Positions 9,553-19,268 of a DNA stretch of 64,000 nucleotides are shown one piece after another (positions within the stretch are counted from its first letter, which is position 1; every line of letters begins with the position of its first letter). Both the position numbers and the translations under genes were made by a program. A model generated the notes under the pieces. The model had not been told where the DNA came from. It made no database searches and saw only the letters and a program-made list of their open reading frames with translations. This DNA comes from Streptomyces clavifer. GTDB lineage: Bacteria > Actinomycetota > Actinomycetes > Streptomycetales > Streptomycetaceae. The DNA lies in assembly GCA_014651175.1 (NCBI GenBank), contig BMWJ01000004.1, forward strand, positions 248,001 through 312,000, given 5' to 3'.

Positions 9553-9581
9553 GCTGATGTATCGAGTCGATACATCAGCAC
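9551..9581. promoter_or_regulatory. Operator: 31-bp perfect palindrome
   Basis: Left arm GTGCTGATGTATCGA and right arm TCGATACATCAGCAC are exact reverse complements around one central base. The palindrome covers the end of the -10 and the expected start site of the padR-like gene 57 bp further on. The ATGTAT/ATACAT halves resemble PadR-family operators. Autorepression is inferred. Confidence 0.75.
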
Positions 9582-9637
9582 GGCATAAGGTGGAGCCCCG
9601 GGCTCCGCGGGAGCACCTGACGAAGGAGGAGGCGAAG

Positions 9638-10318
9638 GTGAGCAGACGCTCCGGCATCCTCGAATTCGCCGTCCTCGGCCTGCTCCGCGAGTCCCCGATG
9701 CACGGGTACGAGCTGCGCAAACGCCTCAACACTTCGTTGGGGATCTTCCGAGCGTTCAGCTACGGCACCCTCTACCCCTGCCTCAAGACGCTGGTCGCCA
9801 GCGGCTGGTTGATCGAGGAGCCGGGAAGTGTTCCGGCTGTGCCGCCCGCCGCCTCCTCCCTCGCAGGACGCCGGGCCAAGATCGTCTACCGGTTGACGGC
9901 GGAAGGTAAGGAGCACTTCGAGGAGTTGCTCTCGCACACCGGTCCCGACGCCTGGGAGGACGAGCATTTCGCCGCGCGCTTCGCCTTCTTCGGGCAGACG
10001 GAGCGCGAGGTGCGGATGCGCGTGCTCGAAGGACGGCGCAGCAGGCTGGAGGAGCGCCTCGAGAAGATGCGCGCTTCGCTGGCCCGCACCCGCGAACGAC
10101 TCGACGACTACACGCTTGAGCTGCAGCGACACGGCATGGAATCCGTGGAGCGCGAAGTGCGCTGGCTGAACGAGCTCATCGAGAGCGAGCGGTCGGGACG
10201 GGATCAGCGACGATCCTCGCTCGAAGGCTCTGCTCAGCACGACACATCAGGAGAGACGGACGGCCTGCCCCGGCACCGGGATCACTCCCGGCCGGATCCG
10301 TCCGACGACACCAAGTGA
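9638..10318 (+). CDS. PadR-family transcriptional regulator
   Basis: Protein of 226 aa from a GTG with AAGGAGGAGG upstream. The N-terminal winged helix (residues 1-100) shows the PadR signature: [23 protein letters not shown], then [20 protein letters not shown] basic wing ([18 protein letters not shown]) and a C-terminal helical dimerisation part (about 120-190) follow. The long C-terminus and spacing fit the Vir_act_alpha_C-type PadR proteins. A perfect operator overlaps its own promoter, so autorepression is likely. The effector is unknown. The inositol synthase gene starts 62 bp downstream and could be co-transcribed. Confidence 0.92.
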   Translation: MSRRSGILEFAVLGLLRESPMHGYELRKRLNTSLGIFRAFSYGTLYPCLKTLVASGWLIEEPGSVPAVPPAASSLAGRRAKIVYRLTAEGKEHFEELLSHTGPDAWEDEHFAARFAFFGQTEREVRMRVLEGRRSRLEERLEKMRASLARTRERLDDYTLELQRHGMESVEREVRWLNELIESERSGRDQRRSSLEGSAQHDTSGETDGLPRHRDHSRPDPSDDTK

Positions 10319-10380
10319 GATCCCCGCAGAGCCGTGAGGCTTCACCGGGGCACACTGAGAAGACACAGGGAGCAATCGGC

Positions 10381-11463
10381 ATGGGTTCGGTTCGCGTAGC
10401 CATCGTCGGCGTGGGCAACTGCGCCGCCTCGCTGGTGCAGGGCGTCGAGTACTACAAGGACGCCGATCCGGCCGGCAGGGTGCCCGGCCTGATGCACGTC
10501 CAGTTCGGCGAGTACCACGTGAGCGACGTCGAGTTCGTCGCCGCTTTCGACGTCGACGCGAAGAAGGTCGGCCTCGACCTCGCGGACGCCATCGGTGCCA
10601 GCGAGAACAACACCATCAAGATCGCCGATGTGCCGAACACCGGTGTGACCGTGCAGCGCGGCCACACCCACGACGGCCTGGGCAAGTACTACCGCGAGAC
10701 GATCGAGGAGTCCTCCGAGGCTCCGGTCGACATCGTCCAGATCCTCAAGGACAAGCAGGTCGACGTCCTCGTCTGCTACCTGCCCGTCGGTTCCGAGGTG
10801 GCTGCCAAGTTCTACGCGCAGTGCGCCATCGACGCCAAGGTCGCGTTCGTCAACGCCCTCCCGGTGTTCATCGCCGGCACGAAGGAGTGGGCGGACAAGT
10901 TCACCGAGGCCGGTGTCCCGATCGTCGGCGACGACATCAAGTCCCAGGTGGGCGCCACCATCACGCACCGCGTGATGGCGAAGCTCTTCGAGGACCGGGG
11001 CGTCATCCTGGACCGCACGATGCAGCTGAACGTCGGCGGCAACATGGACTTCAAGAACATGCTCGAGCGTGAGCGCCTGGAGTCCAAGAAGATCTCGAAG
11101 ACTCAGGCCGTCACCTCGCAGATCCGTGACCGCGAGCTCGGTGCGGACAACGTCCACATCGGCCCCTCGGACTACGTGGCCTGGCTGGACGACCGCAAGT
11201 GGGCGTACGTGCGCCTCGAGGGCCGTGCCTTCGGTGACGTTCCGCTGAACCTCGAGTACAAGCTCGAGGTGTGGGACTCCCCGAACTCCGCCGGTGTCAT
11301 CATCGACGCCGTGCGCGCTGCGAAGATCGCCAAGGACCGCGGCATCGGTGGCCCGATCCTCTCGGCCTCCTCGTACTTCATGAAGTCCCCGCCGGTCCAG
11401 TACTTCGACGACGAGGCCCGCGAGAGCGTCGAGAAGTTCATCAGCGGCGACATCGAGCGCTGA
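10381..11463 (+). CDS. ino1: myo-Inositol-1-phosphate synthase
   Basis: Protein of 360 aa starting [21 protein letters not shown]; the Rossmann NAD-binding loop is at residues 9-21. It converts glucose 6-phosphate to myo-inositol 1-phosphate using NAD internally. In actinomycetes the product feeds phosphatidylinositol and mycothiol. Conserved family stretches seen are [38 protein letters not shown] and [12 protein letters not shown]. It follows the PadR gene closely, which may control it, and is followed by a 49-nt terminator. Confidence 0.95.
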   Translation: MGSVRVAIVGVGNCAASLVQGVEYYKDADPAGRVPGLMHVQFGEYHVSDVEFVAAFDVDAKKVGLDLADAIGASENNTIKIADVPNTGVTVQRGHTHDGLGKYYRETIEESSEAPVDIVQILKDKQVDVLVCYLPVGSEVAAKFYAQCAIDAKVAFVNALPVFIAGTKEWADKFTEAGVPIVGDDIKSQVGATITHRVMAKLFEDRGVILDRTMQLNVGGNMDFKNMLERERLESKKISKTQAVTSQIRDRELGADNVHIGPSDYVAWLDDRKWAYVRLEGRAFGDVPLNLEYKLEVWDSPNSAGVIIDAVRAAKIAKDRGIGGPILSASSYFMKSPPVQYFDDEARESVEKFISGDIER

Positions 11464-11522
11464 TCCTGCCGGTCACGGCATCAGTCTCATCAGGGTGAGG
11501 AGCGGCAACGCTCCGCCCCTTC

Positions 11523-11571
11523 CACACGTGGGGGGTCCCCGGGCAATCCGCCCGGGGACCCCCCACGTGTG
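11523..11571 (+). terminator. Terminator of ino1
   Basis: Perfect 22-bp inverted repeat with a 5-nt loop, about 60 bp after the ino1 stop. Each end contains CACGTG. The last base reaches the earliest possible GTG of the following transporter gene. Confidence 0.8.
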
Positions 11572-11585
11572 TGACCCTTGCCCAC

Positions 11586-12875
11586 ATGCCTGTCGTGCGT
11601 GATCTGGGTGTCCTCCTGCGAGTTCGGAACTTCCGTCGCCTGCTGGCAGTCCGACTCCTCTCCCAGTCGGCCGACGGCGTCTACCAGGTCGCGCTCGCCA
11701 CCTACGTCGTCTTCTCGCCGGAGAACCAGACCACTCCGGGCGCCATCGCGTCCGCCATGGCGGTGCTGCTGCTCCCGTACTCGCTGATCGGCCCGTTCGC
11801 GGGCGTGCTGCTGGACCGCTGGCCGCGCCGCCAGGTCTTCCTCTACGGAAACCTGCTGCGGGCCGCCCTGGCCTGCTGCACCGCGCTGCTGCTCCTCGGC
11901 TCCGCGCCACAGTGGCTGTTCTACGCCTCGGCCCTCTGCGTCACCGCCGTCAACCGCTTCGTACTGGCCGGGCTGTCCGCGGCCCTCCCACGCGTCGTCG
12001 ACTCCGACCGGCTCGTCATCGCCAACTCCCTCTCCCCTACGGCCGGCACACTGGCCGCGACCGCGGGCGGGGGTGTGGCGTTGGCCCTGCGTCTGCTGAC
12101 CGACGGCTCCGACACGGCCGTCGTCCTCCTGGGGGCGACCCTCTACCTGCTGTCGGCCCTCGCGTCCCTGACCCTGTCCCGCACACTCCTGGGCCCGGAT
12201 CTGAGCAGGCACCGCATACGCACGCGGGAAGCGCTGGCCGTTACGGCACACGGGCTCGCCGCGGGGTTGCGCCATCTGGCCGAGCGGAAGGATGCCGCCC
12301 ACGCCCTGGCCGCCATGACAGTGGTCCGCTTCTGCTACGGCGCACTGACCGTGATGGTGCTCATGCTCTGTCGCTACGCCTGGTCGGACAACGAGTCCGA
12401 CGGGCTCGCCCTCCTCGGCCTCGCACTCGGCGCCTCCGCCGCGGGGTTCTTCGCCGCCGCCGTACTCACCCCCTGGGCCATCGGCCGGTTCGGCCGGTTC
12501 GGCTGGATGGCGGTGTGCGCCGGGGCCGCCGCACTTCTGGCACCTGCCCTGGGACTGCCCTTCACGCCCATCCCGATGCTGGCGGCAGCCTTCGTCCTCG
12601 GGCTCGTGACGCAGGGGGTGAAGATCGCCACGGACACCGAGGTGCAGACATCGGTGGACGACGCCTTCCGCGGCCGGGTCTTCTCGCTCTACGACGTGCT
12701 CTTCAACGTCGCGTTCGTCGCTGCCGCGGCGGCGTCCGCCCTCGCACTCCCCGCTGACGGCCGGTCCGCCGCCGTGGTGCTCACGCTGGCCGCCCTCTAT
12801 GCCACCGTCTCGATGACGATGCTCCGCTGGAAACGTGCCGGCAGTTCACCTCGTCAGGCCCCGCTCAAGGACTGA
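11586..12875 (+). CDS. Major facilitator superfamily transporter
   Basis: Protein of about 429 aa with 10-12 hydrophobic segments. The first half includes RNFRRLLAVRLLSQSADGVYQVAL and the MFS loop motif LLDRWPRRQVFLYGN. Substrate is unknown; the architecture resembles MFS_3-type drug/metabolite exporters. I chose ATG 11586 (MPVVRDLGV) because the earlier in-frame GTG at 11571 lies at the base of the terminator stem. No good ribosome-binding site is seen for either, so the start is uncertain. The gene is followed by two parS sites. Confidence 0.85.
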   Translation: MPVVRDLGVLLRVRNFRRLLAVRLLSQSADGVYQVALATYVVFSPENQTTPGAIASAMAVLLLPYSLIGPFAGVLLDRWPRRQVFLYGNLLRAALACCTALLLLGSAPQWLFYASALCVTAVNRFVLAGLSAALPRVVDSDRLVIANSLSPTAGTLAATAGGGVALALRLLTDGSDTAVVLLGATLYLLSALASLTLSRTLLGPDLSRHRIRTREALAVTAHGLAAGLRHLAERKDAAHALAAMTVVRFCYGALTVMVLMLCRYAWSDNESDGLALLGLALGASAAGFFAAAVLTPWAIGRFGRFGWMAVCAGAAALLAPALGLPFTPIPMLAAAFVLGLVTQGVKIATDTEVQTSVDDAFRGRVFSLYDVLFNVAFVAAAAASALALPADGRSAAVVLTLAALYATVSMTMLRWKRAGSSPRQAPLKD

Positions 12876-12883
12876 GGGGCGTT

Positions 12884-12897
12884 GTTTCACGTGAAAC
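12884..12897. promoter_or_regulatory. parS: parS centromere site 3
   Basis: Perfect 14-bp parS palindrome 9 bp after the transporter stop. The flanks GTT and AAC extend the inverted symmetry. Confidence 0.93.
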
Positions 12898-12948
12898 AAC
12901 GCCTCTCAGTCACCGTCACACAGGCTCGGTCCGCGCCCCACGCTCCAT

Positions 12949-12962
12949 GTTTCACGTGAAAC
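12949..12962. promoter_or_regulatory. parS: parS centromere site 4
   Basis: Perfect 14-bp parS palindrome in the convergent intergenic region between the transporter gene and the CCA-adding enzyme gene, 52 bp from site 3. Confidence 0.93.
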
Positions 12963-12994
12963 GTGGAGCTCCCCGGAAACGGATCTCCCCGGCC

Positions 12995-14437
12995 TCACTC
13001 CTGAGCGGCCCACCACTCCTTGAGCGCCGCGACCGCCGCGTCATGGCCCATCGGCCCGTTCTCCAGCCGCAGCTCCAACAGGAAGGAGTACGCCCTGCCG
13101 ATCACCGGCCCGGGGCTGATCCCCAGGATCTGCATGATCTCGTTGCCGTCCAGGTCGGGCCGGATCGCGTCCAGCTCTTCCTGTTCCTGTAGCTGCGCAA
13201 TGCGCTCCTCGAGCTTGTCGTAGGTGCGCGACAGAGCACTCGCCTTGCGCTTGTTCCTCGTCGTGCAGTCCGAACGTGTGAGCTTGTGGAGCCGGTCGAG
13301 CAAGGGCCCCGCATCGCGCACGTACCGGCGCACCGCGGAGTCGGTCCATTCCCCGTCCCCGTAGCCGTGGAAGCGCAGGTGCAGTTCCACAAGCTTCGAC
13401 ACGTCCTTGATCATGTCGTTGGAGTACTTGAGATCGGTCAGCCGCTTCTTTGTCATCTTGGCGCCCACCACCTCGTGGTGGTGGAAGGAGACCCGGCCGT
13501 CCTTCTCGAAACGCCGCGTCCTCGGCTTGCCGATGTCGTGCAGGAGAGCCGCGAGCCTCAGCACGAGGTCCGGCCCGTCCTCCTCCAGATCGACGGCCTG
13601 CTCCAGAACCGTCAGGGAGTGCTCGTAGACATCCTTGTGGCGGTGATGCTCGTCACTCTCCAGCCGCAGCGAGGGGAGCTCGGGCAGCACCCGGTCTGCC
13701 AGGCCGGTGTCCACCAGCAGCCCCAGACCCTTCCGGGGGTGCTCCGACAGCAGCAGTTTGTTGAGCTCCTCACGGACCCGCTCAGCCGAGACGATGTCGA
13801 TACGCCCGGCCATGTCCGTCATCGCCGTGACGACATCCGGAGCCACCTCGAAGTCCAGCTGCGCGGCGAACCGAGCAGCGCGCAGCATCCGCAGCGGATC
13901 GTCCGAGAAGGACGCCTCGGGCGTGCCCGGGGTGCGCAGCACACGCTCCGCCAGGTCCTCGAGGCCGCCGTGGGGGTCCACGAACTCCTTCTGCGGCAGC
14001 GCGACAGCCATCGCGTTGACGGTGAAGTCGCGGCGTACGAGATCTTCCTCGATGGAGTCGCCATAGGACACCTCGGGCTTGCGCGAGGTCCTGTCGTACG
14101 CCTCCGACCGGTAGGTCGTGACCTCGCTCTGGTAGCCGTCCTTCTGTGAACCGACGGTGCCGAAGGCGATGCCGACCTCCCACACCGAGTCGGCCCACGG
14201 GCGGACGATCTTGAGTACGTCCTCCGGGCGGGCGTCGGTCGTGAAGTCCAGGTCGTTCCCGAGCCTGCCGAGCAACGCATCGCGGACCGACCCTCCGACC
14301 AGGGCGAGGCTGAATCCGGCCTCCTGGAATCGGCGGGCGAGGTCGTCAGCGACCGGGGACACCCGCAGCAGTTCACTGACTGCGCGGTGCTGCACCTGAC
14401 TCAGTGCACTGGGGTTGTCTTCGTTGGCGTTCGGCAC
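12995..14437 (-). CDS. cca: CCA tRNA nucleotidyltransferase
   Basis: Protein of 480 aa, class II nucleotidyltransferase. The head has GGSVRDALLG (48-57) and the metal-binding DLDF (62-65). RRDFTVNAMA and the RMLRAARFAAQL region follow. A C-terminal HD domain has H273 and H300-D301 in LLHDIGKP. It adds or repairs the 3' CCA of tRNAs, which is needed here because the two tRNA genes in this window do not encode CCA. The protein might alternatively act as a poly(A) polymerase, since streptomycete enzymes of this family are easily confused by sequence. Neighbouring genes are unrelated. Confidence 0.93.
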   Translation of the reverse strand: MPNANEDNPSALSQVQHRAVSELLRVSPVADDLARRFQEAGFSLALVGGSVRDALLGRLGNDLDFTTDARPEDVLKIVRPWADSVWEVGIAFGTVGSQKDGYQSEVTTYRSEAYDRTSRKPEVSYGDSIEEDLVRRDFTVNAMAVALPQKEFVDPHGGLEDLAERVLRTPGTPEASFSDDPLRMLRAARFAAQLDFEVAPDVVTAMTDMAGRIDIVSAERVREELNKLLLSEHPRKGLGLLVDTGLADRVLPELPSLRLESDEHHRHKDVYEHSLTVLEQAVDLEEDGPDLVLRLAALLHDIGKPRTRRFEKDGRVSFHHHEVVGAKMTKKRLTDLKYSNDMIKDVSKLVELHLRFHGYGDGEWTDSAVRRYVRDAGPLLDRLHKLTRSDCTTRNKRKASALSRTYDKLEERIAQLQEQEELDAIRPDLDGNEIMQILGISPGPVIGRAYSFLLELRLENGPMGHDAAVAALKEWWAAQE

Positions 14438-14616
14438 AACAGAAAAGGTTACGTGCCCCAGCCGTCCCGGGCGTCATCGTTTCCTGGGCGCCTGCGAGAC
14501 TCTCCCGATCATGTGGCACGGTCCCCGGCACTCACCCGCCGGGCGCATCGTTACCATGCGGGGACGCAGAGACCGGCGAGACCGGCACCAGCACGACGAC
14601 GAGGGACGGATAGCGC

Positions 14617-16929
14617 GTGGCCGAGGCGGCAGACATCCAGGGGATGAACCCTTCCCCTGCCCGCCGGTGGCTCCGGCGGGCAGCCTCCTTGATCGTCGGG
14701 GCTCCCCTGATCGCCGGGCTGCTGGCCGGTCCGGCCGCTCCCTCGGCGCAGGCCGACGGGGCGAAGAAGGCGCCGACCGGTTCACGCACCGTTGATGTGG
14801 CTCTGAACACCCTCACACCCAGTGCACCGGTCAAGGGCGACACCCTCACCGTTTCCGGCACCCTGACCAACAAGGGCAAGAAGACGGTCACCGACGCCGA
14901 GGTCGATCTCCGGGTCGGCCCCGCCCTGTCCAGCAGGTCCGAGATCGACGAGGCGGCCAAGCGCACCGGTTACCTCCCCGGCAGTGACCCCGCCGCGCTG
15001 GGCGGCAAGTACACGCTGAAGACGGCGAAACTGGCCCCCGGGATAAGCCAGGACTTCACCCTCGACGTGCCGGTGAACAAGCTGGGTCTGGACGACGAGG
15101 GGGTCTACCAGTTGGGCGTCTCGATCACGGGACGGACTTCGGACACCCTCTACGACCAGGTGCTCGGCATCCAGCGGACCTTCCTCCCGTGGCAGCCCGG
15201 GGACACCGACAGCAGGACCAAGCTGACCTTCCTCTGGCCTCTGATCGCGTCCGCGCACGTCACCGCGGAGACGGGATCCGACGCACAGCAGACGCCCGTC
15301 TTCGACAATGACGACCTGGCCCGCGAGCTCGCGGCCGGCGGGCGGCTGGAACAGGCGGTGGCACTGGGAAGCCGGCTCCCGGTGACCTGGGTGATCGACC
15401 CGGACCTGTTGGCCTCCGTCGACGCGATGACCAGGAACTATCGCGTCAGGGTCGGTGACACCACCATCGCCGGGACGAACCAGGGCATCGCCAAGCAGTG
15501 GCTCGCCGCACTGGAGACAGCGGTGAAGGACGGCAAGGTGGTGGCCCTGCCGTTCGCCGATCCCGATCTCGCCTCGATCGCCCACCGCGGGAAGAACGTC
15601 TCGGGCACGCTCAGCCATCTGCGTACGGCGACCGAAGTGGCGGGGGCGACGGTGGAGACCGTCCTTCACGTGAAGCCGTCCACCGACTTCGCCTGGCCGG
15701 TGGACGGTGCCATCGATCCCTCCGTCGTCGACGTGGCCACGTCGGCCGGTGCGCACAAGGTCATCGCCCGCAGCGACAGCCTCGAGGAGACCGGCGGCCT
15801 CCCGTACACCCCGACGTCGGCACGGCCCATCGGTGGAGGCACCACCGCCGTGGTCTCCGACTACCGGCTCTCCACCGCGTTCCAGGGCGAACTGGCCAAG
15901 GCCGAGGACTCGACGCTCGCCGTCCAGAAGTTCCTCGCCCATACGCTGGCGGTGACCGAGCAGGCTCCCGACAAGGAGCGCAGCATCGTCGTCGCCCCGC
16001 AGCGGACGCCCACGGTCGCCCAGACGCAGACCATGGCACGCGCCCTGCAGGCCCTCACGGAAGAGCGCTGGACGCAGCCGGCCGACCTGGTGTCGGCAGC
16101 CGAGGAGAAGCCCGACGCCGGCGCCACCACGAAGGTGCCGAAGGCCTCCCAGTACCCGAAGAAGCTGCGCAGCCAGGAACTGCCCACCCAGGCCTTCCAG
16201 GACATCAGGACGACGCAGGACTCGCCCAACAGCTTCCAGATCATCCTCACCCAGCCCGACCGGGTGGTGACTCCCTTCGGGAACGCGATCGACCGCTCCA
16301 TGTCGACGTCGTGGCGCGGCAGGCCCCTGGAGGCCCAGCAGTACCGCGATGCGGTCCGCACCTACCTGCAGAGCCTCACCAACGAGGTGCAGCTCATCGC
16401 GAAGTCCGATGTCACCCTGTCCGGCCGCAGTGCGACGATTCCCGTCACCGTGCAGAACAAGCTGGTTCAGGGCGTCGACAACCTCGTGCTCCGCCTGACG
16501 TCGGGCAACGCCACGCGGCTCAAGCTCAACGACGGTGCCCCGGTGGCCGAACAGCCGGTGAAGATCGCGGGCGGGCACAGTCAGTCCGTGAAGTTCGACG
16601 CCTCGGCCAACGCCAACGGCCAGGCCCAGGTCACCGCGCGGCTCTTCACCGAGGACGGAACGCCGTACGGCGAGGAGATGACCTTCACGGTGAAGGTCTC
16701 CGAAGTCACACCGACGGTCCTCCTGGTGATCGCCGGAGGACTGCTGCTGCTGGTCCTGGCCGGCATCAGGATGTACACCCACCGCAAACGGACCGTCGCG
16801 GGCAGCACGGTGGAGGACGACGGCAGCGCGCACGACGGCGGTGAACCCGAGCAGCCGAGTGACCCGACACCGGACACCGGTCCGGAAAGCGGGAACCCGT
16901 CGGAACCGGGTGAGAAAGTGGACCGTTGA
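14617..16929 (+). CDS. Secreted, membrane-anchored protein, DUF6049-like
   Basis: Protein of 770 aa from a GTG. A signal sequence is visible (basic RRWLRRA, then a hydrophobic stretch to about residue 47). A long extracytoplasmic part carries Ig/CARDB-like segments (VKGDTLTVSGTLTNKGKKTVTDAEVDLRVG). One C-terminal membrane helix (about 698-718) and a cytoplasmic acidic tail follow. It sits immediately before murJ (49 bp), as in mycobacteria, where the homologous position holds Rv3909. The function is unknown; a cell-wall role is inferred from this conserved pairing. ATG at residue 10 is an alternative start. Confidence 0.85.
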   Translation: MAEAADIQGMNPSPARRWLRRAASLIVGAPLIAGLLAGPAAPSAQADGAKKAPTGSRTVDVALNTLTPSAPVKGDTLTVSGTLTNKGKKTVTDAEVDLRVGPALSSRSEIDEAAKRTGYLPGSDPAALGGKYTLKTAKLAPGISQDFTLDVPVNKLGLDDEGVYQLGVSITGRTSDTLYDQVLGIQRTFLPWQPGDTDSRTKLTFLWPLIASAHVTAETGSDAQQTPVFDNDDLARELAAGGRLEQAVALGSRLPVTWVIDPDLLASVDAMTRNYRVRVGDTTIAGTNQGIAKQWLAALETAVKDGKVVALPFADPDLASIAHRGKNVSGTLSHLRTATEVAGATVETVLHVKPSTDFAWPVDGAIDPSVVDVATSAGAHKVIARSDSLEETGGLPYTPTSARPIGGGTTAVVSDYRLSTAFQGELAKAEDSTLAVQKFLAHTLAVTEQAPDKERSIVVAPQRTPTVAQTQTMARALQALTEERWTQPADLVSAAEEKPDAGATTKVPKASQYPKKLRSQELPTQAFQDIRTTQDSPNSFQIILTQPDRVVTPFGNAIDRSMSTSWRGRPLEAQQYRDAVRTYLQSLTNEVQLIAKSDVTLSGRSATIPVTVQNKLVQGVDNLVLRLTSGNATRLKLNDGAPVAEQPVKIAGGHSQSVKFDASANANGQAQVTARLFTEDGTPYGEEMTFTVKVSEVTPTVLLVIAGGLLLLVLAGIRMYTHRKRTVAGSTVEDDGSAHDGGEPEQPSDPTPDTGPESGNPSEPGEKVDR

Positions 16930-16978
16930 GCGATGTCTGTCGGGGCCTGTCGGCCGGGGACAATGAGGTGGGGTTTCG

Positions 16979-19135
16979 ATGAACGCGCCGTACGACGGTG
17001 ACCGCGGCCAGGGCGCGGGCGGAGCTGGGTCTTCCAGCGGTCCGCCCGTACCGCAGGGCGCAGAGGACGGGGGAGCACCTGACCCGTACCTGCAGCACGC
17101 GTACGACCACGACCCGTACCGGGCACAGGACCTCTCCGCGCAGGATCCGGTCGCCGAAGCGCTCTACGACCGTGCGTCCCACCCACCGCCGCCCCCAGGT
17201 ACCTACCAGGAGCCACAGGCGCTCTACCAGCAGCCTCCCGCTCCCCCCTACGCGCCCGACCCCCGCATCTGGGCCCAGACGCCGCCACCGGAGCCTGCAG
17301 GCCCCTCCCGGCACCTTCCCTACGGGGACAACTCGGCGACCACCCAGTACGTGGGGGTCGACGCCCTCGTCACGCGGGCGTCCGACGACCGCGAGGAGCC
17401 GGACGCCTTCGCTCACCTGTTCCGCGACCAGGAGGGCTCGGGACGGCCTCCCGGCCCTCCGGCCGAGCCCGAGGCGGCTCCGGCCCCCGTACCTCCCAAG
17501 TCCGGCGGCCGTGCCTCCGGAATACTGAAGTCCAGTGCCCTCATGGCGGCCGGCACCCTGGTGTCCCGGCTCACCGGTTTCGTCCGCAGCCTGGTGATCA
17601 CGGCAGCACTCGGTGCGGCCATGCTCGGCGACACCTTCACCATCGCGTACACACTGCCGACGATGATCTACATCCTCACCGTGGGCGGTGGGCTGAACTC
17701 GGTCTTCGTGCCGCAGCTCGTCCGGTCCATGAAGGACGACGAGGACGGCGGGGAGGCGTACGCCAACCGCCTGCTGACCCTCGTCATGGTCGTACTCGGT
17801 CTCATCGTCGCTCTGGCGGTCTTCGCCGCGCCCGTGCTCATCCGCATGATGTCGCTGCCCATCGCGAACGAACCGGCGGCCAACGGCGTCGCTGTCACGT
17901 TCGCCCGCTACTGCCTGCCGACCATCTTCTTCATGGGCGTCCATGTGGTGATGGGCCAGATCCTGAACGCCAGGGGACGGTTCGGCGCGATGATGTGGAC
18001 GCCGGTCCTCAACAACATCGTCATGATCTTCACATTCGGCTTGTTCATCTGGGTCTACGGCACGTCGGCCGAATCCCGGATGGGTGTGGCGACGATCCCC
18101 GAGGACGGCGTCCGGCTGCTCGGCGTCGGCACGCTGCTCGGCCTGGTCGTCCAGGCCCTGGCCATGATCCCGTACCTCCGTGAGGCGGGTTTCCGCTTCC
18201 GGCCCCGTTTCGACTGGAAGGGGCACGGGCTCGGAAAAACGATCAAGCTCGCCAAATGGACGGTCCTGTTCGTCCTGGCCAACCAGGCAGGCGTGCTCGT
18301 CGTCACCCAGCTCGCCACATCGGCCGGAAAGATCGCCGACAAGGATGGCGCCGGCTTCCTCGCGTACTCCAACGCCCAGCTGATCTGGGGCATGCCGCAG
18401 GCCATCATCACCGTCTCGGTCATGGCGGCCCTGCTCCCGCGCATCTCCCGCGCCGCCCACGACAACGACCCCGGGGCCGTCCGCGACGACATCTCGCAGG
18501 GCCTGCGCAACTCGGCCGTGGCCATCGTTCCGGTCGCCTTCACGTTCCTCGCGCTCGGCCTGCCGATGTGCACCCTGCTGTACGCCTCCAGCGGCACCGA
18601 GGCCGCACGCTCCATGGGCTTCATCCTGATGGCGTTCGCCCTCGGCCTCATCCCGTATTCCGTGCAGTACGTGGTGCTGCGCGGCTTCTACGCGTACGAG
18701 GACACCCGCACCCCCTTCTACAACACGGTCATCGTCGCGGCAGTGAACGCCGCGGCCTCCGCCCTCTGCTACGTGGTCCTCCCGGCCCAGTGGGCAGTGG
18801 TCGGTATGGCCGCCTCCTACGGGCTGGCCTACGCGGTGGGTGTCGGCATCGCCTGGCGCCGGCTGAGCAACCACCTCGGGGGCGACCTCGACGGCGCTCG
18901 CGTGGTGCGCACCTACGCCCGCCTCTGCCTCGCCGCCGTCCCCGCGGCCGCCATCGGCGGTGGCGTGGGCTACGGCCTCCTGACGACGCTCGGCGACGGT
19001 GCGGGCGGCTCCGTGGTGGCACTGGTCTGCGGCAGCGTCATCCTGTTCGGCGTCTTCTTCGTCGCTGCGAGGAAGATGCGCATCGAGGAGCTCAACGGCA
19101 TGGTCGGCATGGTCCGGGGACGACTCGGACGCTGA
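16979..19135 (+). CDS. murJ: Lipid II flippase MurJ (MviN)
   Basis: Protein of 718 aa. A Pro/Tyr-rich cytoplasmic N-terminus of about 175 residues precedes the polytopic MATE/MOP-type core starting SGILKSSALMAAGTLVSRLTGF. About 14 membrane segments follow. It exports lipid-linked peptidoglycan precursor across the membrane. The long disordered N-terminus is an actinobacterial feature. The start ATG has GAGGTGG 7-8 bases upstream. In mycobacteria the orthologue is fused to a pseudokinase; here the pseudokinase is the next gene. Confidence 0.94.
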   Translation: MNAPYDGDRGQGAGGAGSSSGPPVPQGAEDGGAPDPYLQHAYDHDPYRAQDLSAQDPVAEALYDRASHPPPPPGTYQEPQALYQQPPAPPYAPDPRIWAQTPPPEPAGPSRHLPYGDNSATTQYVGVDALVTRASDDREEPDAFAHLFRDQEGSGRPPGPPAEPEAAPAPVPPKSGGRASGILKSSALMAAGTLVSRLTGFVRSLVITAALGAAMLGDTFTIAYTLPTMIYILTVGGGLNSVFVPQLVRSMKDDEDGGEAYANRLLTLVMVVLGLIVALAVFAAPVLIRMMSLPIANEPAANGVAVTFARYCLPTIFFMGVHVVMGQILNARGRFGAMMWTPVLNNIVMIFTFGLFIWVYGTSAESRMGVATIPEDGVRLLGVGTLLGLVVQALAMIPYLREAGFRFRPRFDWKGHGLGKTIKLAKWTVLFVLANQAGVLVVTQLATSAGKIADKDGAGFLAYSNAQLIWGMPQAIITVSVMAALLPRISRAAHDNDPGAVRDDISQGLRNSAVAIVPVAFTFLALGLPMCTLLYASSGTEAARSMGFILMAFALGLIPYSVQYVVLRGFYAYEDTRTPFYNTVIVAAVNAAASALCYVVLPAQWAVVGMAASYGLAYAVGVGIAWRRLSNHLGGDLDGARVVRTYARLCLAAVPAAAIGGGVGYGLLTTLGDGAGGSVVALVCGSVILFGVFFVAARKMRIEELNGMVGMVRGRLGR

Positions 19136-19268
19136 AAGGGCGCCGGGTCGCACAACCATCGCCGGACACCGCGTGTCGTGCATAGCGCCGGAGTGTGGGC
19201 ACAATTGGCGTGACTGTGCAGAGCTGGCTGGCTGGCATCGCGCAACGGATGGGGAGGCAGGAACGACG

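Larger units (their letters stand above)
9251..9637. other. Divergent intergenic region, PBP / PadR
   Basis: This 387-bp region separates the minus-strand PBP gene from the plus-strand padR-like gene. The right half contains a promoter and a perfect palindrome annotated separately. The left half has no supported ORF or RNA and should carry the PBP promoter, which I could not place. Confidence 0.5.

Noticed and set aside
15661-15676. CTTCACGTGAAG palindrome resembling parS
   Set aside because: It differs from the 14-bp consensus at three positions and lies in the coding region of the DUF6049-like gene, so it is probably chance.
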